64,000 bases of DNA. Source: Oscillospiraceae bacterium (lineage in GTDB: Bacteria; Bacillota; Clostridia; Oscillospirales; Oscillospiraceae). This document shows, one piece after another, positions 25,925 to 34,178 of this stretch. The DNA is taken from NCBI GenBank assembly GCA_902793285.1, contig CADBCV010000005.1:43543-107542 (forward strand), in the 5' to 3' direction. Under the pieces are notes generated by a model, which worked only from the letters and a program-made list of their open reading frames with translations, did not search any database and had not been told where the DNA came from. Position 1 is the stretch's first letter; the number at the start of each line of letters is the position of its first letter. Both the position numbers and the translations under genes were made by a program.

Positions 25925-27565
25925 ATGTCTGTAAGCGCGCAATACATTCTGGATCACATTGACGAAGCGATTGACAACGGCTGCATCAGGGCGTTTTTTC
26001 AGCCTGTTATGCGCACGCTCACAGGCCGCATTTGCTGTGCCGAAGCGCTTGCCCGATGGGATGACCCTGAAAACGGGATGCTGTCGCCCGCGGCATTCAT
26101 CCCGGTTTTGGAGCGCCATGAACGTATCTATCGGCTGGACATGACAATCTTGCAGCAAACATGTATGCTTTACCGGAAGCTGCAGGATACGGAAGCGCCT
26201 GTTCACTCTTTTTCCGTGAACTTTTCAAGATCCGATTTCAGCGTGCCGCACTTCTTTGAAGATGTCGTAAATACGCTGCGCGCCTTTCAGGTGCCCCATG
26301 CCGCAATCAAAATGGAAGTGACAGAGAGCGTCATGTTTGCCGATCAAGAACGCTTTCATTCGGTATTCAACGCTTTTCGCGATGCCGGGTTTGATGTCTG
26401 GATCGACGATTTCGGCAGCGGATACTCTTCGCTCAGTATGCTGCATGAGTACAGTTTCAGCCTCCTGAAGATCGACATGCTTTTCATCCAGAGCTCTACG
26501 CTTCGTTCACGGCAGCTTATCGCCGCCATTGTCAACGCAGGAAAAGCGCTTGGCATTCAGACACTGATCGAAGGCGTAGAGACTGAGGAGCAGATGCGCT
26601 TTGTCAAATCAATCGGCTGTGAAACCATACAGGGCTTTTACTATTCTAAGCCGCTGGATGAAAAAACCTTCACAGCGTATCTTTCCCCCGATAACACAGA
26701 GCCGCTGGCGGAAAAAGAATACTGGAACACCGTGGGCAGCTTTAATCTGCTCAGTCCGAACCCGATGGAGGATCGAAACGGAGCGGCGGCCTTTCAAAGC
26801 GATTCTCCCCTCGCCCTGATCGAGTGTACCTGGGGACAGGGAGAGTACATTTACGTCAACGACGCCTATATGGAGAGCGTCCATTCGCTTGGCTTTGATT
26901 CCATCCAGGACTTGGAGCTTTTTTTCAACGCAAAGCTCAGCACACGCTATCACTCCATGCAGAACATGCTGACCGAGGCCGTCATGACGGAAACGATCCA
27001 GGAGACGGAATATGTCTCGGGACAGGTCTTCTACAAGTTCCGCGCGAAATGTATCGCGAAATCGCGTGAACTGCAAAAGGCCATGGTCGTGGCCTCCTTG
27101 AGCACATTTAAGGAGGACAGGGAGCTTCGGGAGCAGACAGATGTGGTGCGATACGGGAGACTGCTCTATGCCTCCTATGAACATGTGAACGTCGTTTTCC
27201 CGGATAAGGACTCGTCGATTCGCGTTTTTTCCAATGCCAACTTTCAGACAGCGCATCAGTTGATGCCGCTGCGCGACGGCATTCGCTCCTTTTGCGAGAA
27301 GGAAGTCCATCCCGATGATCGCAGCCGCTATCTTCGCTTTTTCGACCTTGACAAGCTCGATGCGCACACCAGCGAAACGGGCTTCATCCAGCAGGGCTTT
27401 CGGATTCTTGACAGCGGCCGCGGCTATAGATGGCGGCAGGTCAGAATCACAAGGGCTTCTCTGGCCGCTGAGAACATCTATATTTACACCATACAAAGAA
27501 TGTCTGATGTCAGCGTGAAAATAGCGGAGATGCTCCTCAAAGATCATCCCGAATTGCTGGAGTAA
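25925..27565 (+). CDS. EAL-domain cyclic-di-GMP phosphodiesterase with C-terminal sensory region
   Basis: A 546-residue protein. Residues ~15-250 are an EAL domain with AEALARW (the EAL motif), NFSRSDF, EVTES, DDFGSGYSS, LKIDMLF, EGVETEEQ and QGFYYSKPL, so key metal and catalytic residues look intact and c-di-GMP hydrolysis to pGpG is likely. Residues ~285-540 look like two PAS-like sensory modules. No membrane segment is seen. ATG 25925 was chosen for the GAGGTGG site; an ATG at 25886 lacks one. A terminator follows. Confidence 0.88.
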   Translation: MSVSAQYILDHIDEAIDNGCIRAFFQPVMRTLTGRICCAEALARWDDPENGMLSPAAFIPVLERHERIYRLDMTILQQTCMLYRKLQDTEAPVHSFSVNFSRSDFSVPHFFEDVVNTLRAFQVPHAAIKMEVTESVMFADQERFHSVFNAFRDAGFDVWIDDFGSGYSSLSMLHEYSFSLLKIDMLFIQSSTLRSRQLIAAIVNAGKALGIQTLIEGVETEEQMRFVKSIGCETIQGFYYSKPLDEKTFTAYLSPDNTEPLAEKEYWNTVGSFNLLSPNPMEDRNGAAAFQSDSPLALIECTWGQGEYIYVNDAYMESVHSLGFDSIQDLELFFNAKLSTRYHSMQNMLTEAVMTETIQETEYVSGQVFYKFRAKCIAKSRELQKAMVVASLSTFKEDRELREQTDVVRYGRLLYASYEHVNVVFPDKDSSIRVFSNANFQTAHQLMPLRDGIRSFCEKEVHPDDRSRYLRFFDLDKLDAHTSETGFIQQGFRILDSGRGYRWRQVRITRASLAAENIYIYTIQRMSDVSVKIAEMLLKDHPELLE

Positions 27566-27614
27566 TACTATTCCCTGATAGAAAGCGGACAAGGATTTCC
27601 GACGGATAAAAAAC

Positions 27615-27665
27615 CTTCCTGAGCACAGACCCCGCATAAGGTCGAGCTCAGGAAGTTTTTTTTCA
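27615..27665 (+). terminator. Terminator after the EAL gene
   Basis: A 10-bp stem CTTCCTGAGC / GCTCAGGAAG with a 21-nt loop and a run of T residues. Confidence 0.88.
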
Positions 27666-27723
27666 AGTGGAAGGTTTACATAATATCAGTTGTCATCCCC
27701 TTGGCGCGGTAAGGAGACAGGAT

Positions 27724-29319
27724 CTATTCGTGCAGCTTATACGCTTTATCGTCATCCATGATGCTGACCATCACGTCGGCAACAGCCGGATCAAACTGGC
27801 TGCCTTTGCAGCGCAGGATCTCCGCCCGGACCTGCTCCTGCGGCCTCACGCTGGAGTAGGCGCGATTGCTGGTCATGGCGTCATAGGCATCCGCTACGCC
27901 GATGATACGGGCTTCCAGCGGGATCGCCTCGCCGGACAACCCGTCGGGGTATCCGCGGCCGTCGTACCGCTCATGATGCCAGCGCGCGCTCACCGCAAGA
28001 GCCGGCAGCTCTTTGACATTCTTCAGAATATCATAGCCCATGACGGGATGCGCTTTGATCGTTTTGAATTCTTCGTCTGTCAGACGTCCGTTTTTATTGA
28101 TAATGGACTCCGGAACGCCGATTTTGCCGATATCATGGAGCAAACCGAGCGTATAGATCTCTTCCTGCTCCTCCGGGCTCTTTCCCATCCGCCTGGCAAT
28201 TTCTCTGGAATACTGGGCTACGCGGGCGGAGTGGCCGCTGGTATAATGATCCTTCGCGTCGACGGCCTTGGCAAGCGCCAGCATGAAGTCCTTTGTGAGA
28301 TGCGCTGTCTTCTGCTCCTGCTCCACGATATGATCGACATAGGCGTCCATGTCGTGAACCAGCTTTTCAAGGCTGTGATAGAGCCGCTCGACCTCATCCC
28401 CCGTGCGGATGTTGAGATCGGGATATTCACGCTTGCTGCCGTCGTCGTGCTGCTGCGCGAAATACCGATCCATGTACTGCGACATTTGATTGATGGGGAA
28501 GACGACAGCCCGCATCATAAAGCGATTGAACAGATACGCAATCGGAACGCCTGCACACATCATCATGAGAGCGAGCCGCAGATTGTCCTGCCACTTGGAG
28601 AGGATATAGGACAAACTGAACGCCGTCCTTTCCGCGCCGGCGGAGAGCAGGTTCGTACAGAACAGGGCGGCAACATATAAAAGCAGCGTCTCCAGCATGG
28701 ACAAAGCGGTAATGCGCTGAGAGAGCACCTGATTTTCCCGTAACTGGCCATATTCACAGGGCTCATAAATCCAACTGCTTCCCATCAGAATGCGGATACG
28801 CTTAGGGGCCTTGTGATAGAACAAATACACCGCGAGAAAGGAGAGGACCGTCTCCGGAAAAGCCATCACGAGAAGCTGCCAGTATGGCGTGCCTTTGTAT
28901 ATGGTGTTCGGGAGGGAACCCTCCGGCAGGACGATGGTAAATGTCACAAGCCAGCATAAGGCGAGCACAGCCGTGGTCATCATACAGCCGATCATCGTCT
29001 TCCTCACGGTTTTGAACCAGCCTGCCGTGGATAGGCTTGCCGTGAGGAGCACAAGGATCAGGTATGTAGATACCGCATAGAGCGACATGTCTCCGCCGAA
29101 GCGGATGAATTCCGCAATAAAAACGAGGACAAACGAGAGAAGACCGCTGCCCAGGCTGCCGATCCCGGCGGAGATCGCAAAGAAGGAATCGGTGAAGGGG
29201 ACCGTAAGCGGGCCGAGCTTTATTGTGCTGCCAAGCGGCGAAAGCCTGCCTGCGATCACAAGACAGGCACATGCGATCGACAGGATTACGGTGGGCAGCA
29301 GCGGACGCGTTCTGTTCAT
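27724..29319 (-). CDS. Membrane-bound HD-GYP phosphodiesterase
   Basis: A 531-residue protein. About six N-terminal hydrophobic segments (residues ~5-190) form a membrane sensor; a second hydrophobic stretch, a HAMP-like linker and coiled coil (~275-345) follow. The HD-GYP domain (~345-520) is intact: KAVDAKDHYTSGHSARVAQYS, LLHDIGKIGVP and HHERYDGRGYPDG. It probably degrades cyclic di-GMP at the membrane. Its start at 29319 is preceded by AAAGGAG. Confidence 0.9.
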   Translation of the reverse strand: MNRTRPLLPTVILSIACACLVIAGRLSPLGSTIKLGPLTVPFTDSFFAISAGIGSLGSGLLSFVLVFIAEFIRFGGDMSLYAVSTYLILVLLTASLSTAGWFKTVRKTMIGCMMTTAVLALCWLVTFTIVLPEGSLPNTIYKGTPYWQLLVMAFPETVLSFLAVYLFYHKAPKRIRILMGSSWIYEPCEYGQLRENQVLSQRITALSMLETLLLYVAALFCTNLLSAGAERTAFSLSYILSKWQDNLRLALMMMCAGVPIAYLFNRFMMRAVVFPINQMSQYMDRYFAQQHDDGSKREYPDLNIRTGDEVERLYHSLEKLVHDMDAYVDHIVEQEQKTAHLTKDFMLALAKAVDAKDHYTSGHSARVAQYSREIARRMGKSPEEQEEIYTLGLLHDIGKIGVPESIINKNGRLTDEEFKTIKAHPVMGYDILKNVKELPALAVSARWHHERYDGRGYPDGLSGEAIPLEARIIGVADAYDAMTSNRAYSSVRPQEQVRAEILRCKGSQFDPAVADVMVSIMDDDKAYKLHE

Positions 29320-29429
29320 AGACCCATGCTCCTTTCTCGGCGTGCGTTCATTCTACTTGAAACAGGGTGGAAAGTCAAATCCCGCAAACCATAATCTGTG
29401 GGAAAAATCCGGCTGTCCGCGCGAAATAA

Positions 29430-29492
29430 CAGCCCGGCGGCATACTTTAAGCGGCTCTCGCTGGAACGGCTTTAAAGCATGTCGCCGGGCTG
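29430..29492. repeat. Long imperfect inverted repeat
   Basis: CAGCCCGGCG at 29430 pairs with CGCCGGGCTG ending at 29492, and the match continues inward through CAT/ATG and TTTAA/TTTAAA, giving a stem of about 22 bp with few mismatches. It lies between two minus-strand genes and could terminate the aldo/keto reductase transcript. Confidence 0.65.
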
Positions 29493-29544
29493 ATTGTTTC
29501 GCAATACACGCCCGGAGACCGTTTACCGGGCGCGCAGCGCCGCA

Positions 29545-30732
29545 TTACCCGGACTTTCGGAACATGAAGGCCCGCGCGGCCCGGATGGCGATTTTGTAGG
29601 GCAGGGGGCGCAGGGCCCGGTCGGCCTCCTGCAGCTTTTCCCGGATGGGGAGACTCTGCGGGCAATGCTGCTCACATTTGCCGCAGCGGATGCACTGCGA
29701 GGCAAAGGCCGGTTCCTTTGTGAGACCCACAGTCTGGATAAACTGGCTGCGTCCGGCGCTCTTCGACTCGGAGAACATGGTGTTATAGCTGCGGAAGATA
29801 CCGGGGATGTCCACGCCCTTGGGACATGGCATACAGTACCGGCAGCCGGTGCAGCCGACCTTCTCCTTCTCGCGGATCGCGCGCTTGACTTTTTCGAGCG
29901 TTTCAAAATCCGCCTCGGTAAAGGCGCCCGCCATGGCCTCGCTCGCCGTGCGGCAGTTTGCCTCCACCATTTCAACGGAGTTCATACCGGAGAGAACGAC
30001 CGTGACCTCCGGCTGGTTATAGAGCCAGCGAAGGCCCCATTCCGCCGGGCTCCAGGCGCGGCCGCTCTCCCGCATGGCCTGCTTTGCCGCCTCAGGCAGC
30101 ATGTTGACGAGCTTGCCGCCGCGCAGCGGCTCCATGATCATCACGGCAAGGCCCTTTTCCGCGGCGGCCTGCAGACCGGCCCTGCCGGCCTGGGAGACCT
30201 CGTCCAGATAGTTATACTGGATCTGACAGAAGTCCCAGTCATAATCATGCAGGATCTTCAGAAAATTCTCGGTGTTCCCGTGATAGGAAAAGCCGATGCT
30301 GCGAATGGCGCCGCTCTGCTTCTTCTCCTCGATCCAATCGAGAATGCCGACCTTCTTCAGCTTTTCCCACATGGCTACGTCGGTCAGATGGTGCATGAGA
30401 TAATAGTCCACGTAGTCCGTGCGCAGGCGGCTCAGCTCCTCGTTGAAATACCGATCCAGCGCCGTGCGGTTCCCGATCAGATACTGGGGCAGCTTGGTCG
30501 CAAGATTGATCTTATCCCGGATGCGGTTGCGCTCAAAGATCTCGCCCACAGCGGCCTCGCTGCCGGGATAGATATAGGCGGTGTCAAAATAATTGACCCC
30601 GGCCCGATACGCGGCCATAAGCTCCTTTTCGGCCTTGTCGATATCGACGCCGTTGCCCTTCCTGGTAAAGCGCATACAGCCATAGCCCAGGATGCTCAGT
30701 TCATTGCCTCTTCGATCTTTTCTGTATTGCAT
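29545..30732 (-). CDS. Aldo/keto reductase with C-terminal 4Fe-4S domain
   Basis: A 395-residue protein. Residues ~1-285 form an aldo/keto reductase barrel with catalytic D and Y in FDTAYIYPGSE, the K in LATKL and H in YLMHHL. The C-terminal ~100 residues carry cysteine motifs CTGCRYCMPCPKGVDIP and CIRCGKCEQHCPQ, typical of the ferredoxin-like extension in anaerobe AKRs. It probably reduces an aldehyde or ketone; the substrate is unknown. ATG 30732 has a GGAGGAG site. It lies 98 bp downstream of the propeller HD-GYP gene. Confidence 0.92.
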   Translation of the reverse strand: MQYRKDRRGNELSILGYGCMRFTRKGNGVDIDKAEKELMAAYRAGVNYFDTAYIYPGSEAAVGEIFERNRIRDKINLATKLPQYLIGNRTALDRYFNEELSRLRTDYVDYYLMHHLTDVAMWEKLKKVGILDWIEEKKQSGAIRSIGFSYHGNTENFLKILHDYDWDFCQIQYNYLDEVSQAGRAGLQAAAEKGLAVMIMEPLRGGKLVNMLPEAAKQAMRESGRAWSPAEWGLRWLYNQPEVTVVLSGMNSVEMVEANCRTASEAMAGAFTEADFETLEKVKRAIREKEKVGCTGCRYCMPCPKGVDIPGIFRSYNTMFSESKSAGRSQFIQTVGLTKEPAFASQCIRCGKCEQHCPQSLPIREKLQEADRALRPLPYKIAIRAARAFMFRKSG

Positions 30733-30830
30733 CTGATCTCCTCCGTCACTCACAGCAGCGCCATAACCATGTCGCCGTGCGGGCGGTCAGGCGGCGCGCT
30801 GCCGGCATTGCTGTCATACCCTGGTGTGGT

Positions 30831-33800
30831 TCAGCCCTCCTGCGGTTTTTCGCCTTTGTGGATTCTGTGGGTCTTGCCGTCGCTGCCGAGGAAGGTACTT
30901 TCCGCGGAATAGGGCTTGAGCTTCCCGCTTGAAATGAGATCGACGACGACCCTCGCAATTTCGGGGTCAAACTGGGTGCCGGCGCAGCGCTCAAACTCGC
31001 TGAGGATCACATCCAGGCTGTAGGGCTCCTTGTATACGCGCTTGGAGGCCATGGCGTCAAAGCAGTCCGCGCAGCAGATGATCCTTGCCACAAAGGGGAT
31101 CTCCTCCCCGCGAAGCCCCTCCGGGTAACCCGAGCCGTCGTATTTCTCGTGGTGGGACTTTGCGCCCTCGACGATCTGGGGAATGGTGGAGATGCCCTTG
31201 AGGATTGCGGCGCCCCGGGTGGTGTGGCTCTTCATCACGGCAAATTCCTCATCCGTCAGACGCCCGGGCTTATTGAGAATGCTGTCCGGGATGGCGATCT
31301 TGCCGATGTCGTGGAGCAGGGCGATGTAGTAGATATTGTCGACCTCGTCGTCGCTCATGCCCATGTTCTCCGCGATGATCTTGGAATAATAGCCCACGCG
31401 GATGGAATGGCCGTTTGTGTATTCATCCTTCGCGTCGATGGTCCGGGCGATGGCCTGGATGGATTCGACGGTGATGTTCTTGTACTCAAGCTGCCGTTTT
31501 AAGGACTGCCTCGTCTTGTAGCGGACGAAGAGGCCCGCGGCGAGAACCACCAGAGCCCCGGTGACGACGGCGAGCGCCGCCCAGAACCACCTGTGCTCAT
31601 GGACCTTTTTCTCCTTCTCCAGATGGATCAGAACGTGGTTGGATTCCTGCCCGTATTCATCCGTGACATAGACCTCAAAGGCGTAGCTCCCGCCCGCGAG
31701 GTTCGTGTAGTACATGCTTCTCGTGCCGTCGGAATAGGCGGTGAAATCGTCGTCGATCCCGTCCAGCTTGTAATAGACGGTATAGCCGTTGTTCGGCCGG
31801 AAGCCCAGCACGGAGAGATTGAAGGCGACACGGTAGACATTTTTACTGACCGCGATGCTGTCCCCGTGGTAATGCGCCCCGTCCAGATCCACGGAGGACA
31901 CCGCGATTTTAACCGGGGGCGGCACATCCCGCGTGAGGTTAAAGTCGTAGACGAAGATGCCGTTTGTTGACTGGAGATAGTATTTCTGCTCAGCCTCGTC
32001 GTAATAGCCGGAGGTATTGGCAATGATCGGCTGCAGGCCGTTTGTCGCGTCATAGGAGACATAGTCGCCCAGCCGCTCCCCGTCGAGGGAGTCCGCGATG
32101 TAGAGCTGAGTCTGGCTCCCGATGACGTATTTGTACTCCTCTCTCCCGTCCTGCCCGGTGCAGCGCACCTTGGCGAGCTCGACAATGGAGCCCTTGATAT
32201 AGGGGATCACGATCTCCTCGGAGACAGGGTTCGCGTCCGCGGTGTTGAGCCTGAAAAGGCGGCTGTTGAGCGTGTAATAGAGCATGTCGCCATCCACGAG
32301 GAACTTGAGCCGGTTGCCGGTGATCTCCTTCTCGGTGGGGATCTCCGTCACGCCGGTAAAATCATCGTCGATGACAAAGAGCCCCTGGGTGCGGTCAAAG
32401 AGGAGCTTGCCGTCCTTGGTCTTGTTGATGTACAGAACGTTTGAACCGATGTTCATGACGGAAAAGTCCGTCCCGTCAAAGAGCATGATCCCGCGGCTAT
32501 AGCCGAGGGCGAGATAGTTTTCAAAGCTCCGCATGGAGCGGATGCTGTTCGTCAGGGCAAGGTCGGGCTCACCGACGAGCTTTGCGGTGTGTCCTGCAAT
32601 ATAGGGCTGATCGTAGATGACGACCTCGTCAGACTGCGGGTCGTATTCCACAAGACCGATGGCGGAGACGGCGAAATAGAGCTTGCCATTGAAAACCTCA
32701 ACATCCTTCGGCGCGTAGGTGAAGGTGAAGTTGCTGTCGCCCTGCGCGCGGCCCTCCTGTGTTCTGGCGTCGGCGTAGGCGTCGATGGCCTGCATGATGG
32801 CGTTGTCCGGCAGGATCTCGTTTTTCACAAGGTCATAGCGGTAGATGCGCGAGGCGGCGACGATATACAGCATGTCGCCGTATTTCTCAACGGCGTACAC
32901 GTTCCTGTCAAAGGCGGGCGGCGCGTTGAGAGACTGCCACACGGGATCGTCATACAAAAGCTCGGACAGGGCGTTTCGCGTGATGACGGACACGCCCGAG
33001 GCGCCGATATAGTGGGAGGCCACCCAGAGATTCCCCTCGTAGTCGATCATGAGATCCACAAGCTGGCTCTTGTTGTCAAGATCGCCGGCGAGGGTGATGC
33101 GCGGCTCGCCGCCGCTGAAATCAACGCAGTAGATGCCGTCCTTCTCGCAGGCGACGAAAAGAATCTGATCCGCCTCGGAATACAGCATCTGGTTGACCTG
33201 ATCGGGGACGATGAGATCGTCGAGCATGGCGCCGCTTTCCATGTCGAAGCGGTGGATGACCCCGCTGTCCTCCGCCATATAGAGGGTGGCGCCGTGGGAG
33301 TAGATCTCCAGAATCCTCGGGTTTTCAAGGATCGCAGTCCCGTTTTTGTCGAAGATCCCTTCGTCCACCTGATAGTAATAATCCCCGCGCCCCACGCCGA
33401 GCGCGATATCGAGGACATATCGGCCCTCTGTGCCTGCAATGGGGGAGAGCAGCCCGCTTTCAATGTCATAGAGGAACCCGCCCCGGTCCTGTGTGGAGAT
33501 GTACAGAAGGTCGTTTTCACGATCCAGGATGAGATCGACAATGACGCAGGGCTCCATGGGCAGCGGCTCAAAAGAATTGTCATGATAGATAAACACATGC
33601 TCGGAGGTTGCGATATAGAGCGTGTTTCCCTTGGCCGCGAGAGCCCGGACATTGATGATGGCATACTCCTGCCCGTCAAACACAAAGTCCTTGTAGCTTA
33701 TGAATTCCTCCGAATCGTATCGCGTGAGCCCCGAATACTGGGCGATCCAGACGTAGCCGTCCTCCGTCTGGCAGAGCGCCTCGGCCCCGGAGACCTCAAG

Positions 33801-33923
33801 ATCGACAGGGATCTCCGTCTTGTTGCTCATGTAGGACGCGGCGTGGGCCCCCTGCCCGGTGAGCGCGAAAGCGGGCAAAAGGAGCAGGCAGGTCAAGAGC
33901 AGGCAAAAAGTTCGTTTTACCAT
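30831..33923 (-). CDS. Beta-propeller sensor fused to HD-GYP phosphodiesterase
   Basis: A 1030-residue membrane protein. A signal peptide (MVKRTFCLLLTCLLLLP) is followed by ~650 residues of propeller-like repeats (GYVWIAQYSGLTRYD, GNLWVASHYIG), a Y_Y_Y-type fold (YYKLDGIDDDFTAYSDG...), one transmembrane segment (~residues 765-785) and an intact HD-GYP domain (TIDAKDEYTNGHSIRVGYYS, LLHDIGKIAIP, HHEKYDGSGYPEG). The propeller plus Y_Y_Y arrangement is the ectodomain of hybrid two-component sensors; here the output is cyclic-di-GMP hydrolysis. ATG 33923 was chosen because the signal peptide begins there. Confidence 0.9.
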   Translation of the reverse strand: MVKRTFCLLLTCLLLLPAFALTGQGAHAASYMSNKTEIPVDLEVSGAEALCQTEDGYVWIAQYSGLTRYDSEEFISYKDFVFDGQEYAIINVRALAAKGNTLYIATSEHVFIYHDNSFEPLPMEPCVIVDLILDRENDLLYISTQDRGGFLYDIESGLLSPIAGTEGRYVLDIALGVGRGDYYYQVDEGIFDKNGTAILENPRILEIYSHGATLYMAEDSGVIHRFDMESGAMLDDLIVPDQVNQMLYSEADQILFVACEKDGIYCVDFSGGEPRITLAGDLDNKSQLVDLMIDYEGNLWVASHYIGASGVSVITRNALSELLYDDPVWQSLNAPPAFDRNVYAVEKYGDMLYIVAASRIYRYDLVKNEILPDNAIMQAIDAYADARTQEGRAQGDSNFTFTYAPKDVEVFNGKLYFAVSAIGLVEYDPQSDEVVIYDQPYIAGHTAKLVGEPDLALTNSIRSMRSFENYLALGYSRGIMLFDGTDFSVMNIGSNVLYINKTKDGKLLFDRTQGLFVIDDDFTGVTEIPTEKEITGNRLKFLVDGDMLYYTLNSRLFRLNTADANPVSEEIVIPYIKGSIVELAKVRCTGQDGREEYKYVIGSQTQLYIADSLDGERLGDYVSYDATNGLQPIIANTSGYYDEAEQKYYLQSTNGIFVYDFNLTRDVPPPVKIAVSSVDLDGAHYHGDSIAVSKNVYRVAFNLSVLGFRPNNGYTVYYKLDGIDDDFTAYSDGTRSMYYTNLAGGSYAFEVYVTDEYGQESNHVLIHLEKEKKVHEHRWFWAALAVVTGALVVLAAGLFVRYKTRQSLKRQLEYKNITVESIQAIARTIDAKDEYTNGHSIRVGYYSKIIAENMGMSDDEVDNIYYIALLHDIGKIAIPDSILNKPGRLTDEEFAVMKSHTTRGAAILKGISTIPQIVEGAKSHHEKYDGSGYPEGLRGEEIPFVARIICCADCFDAMASKRVYKEPYSLDVILSEFERCAGTQFDPEIARVVVDLISSGKLKPYSAESTFLGSDGKTHRIHKGEKPQEG

Positions 33924-34008
33924 AAAATCATCCCATCTTATACCCAAGAAAAACTGTCAAAACAGATAACCACAGATTTTCGCGAAACAATATTGCTTCG
34001 ATTCGTTC

Positions 34009-34038
34009 ATTTTAGCATAGTATCACGGGCGGCGTCAA
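34009..34038 (-). promoter_or_regulatory. Promoter of the propeller HD-GYP gene
   Basis: Minus strand TTGACG, 18 bp, TAAAAT, about 85 bp upstream of the start. Confidence 0.6.
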
Positions 34039-34178
34039 CACGAACATTTTCGCTTTCCGGAGAGCCGGGCATTTTTCCCGCGCTGTATATAAAAAATCAA
34101 GCGCCGCATCCGAAAAAACTGTGGCGTCACTTCGGCCTGTCTGCTATAATATCCTTACCATAGAGAAGGGGTGATCGC

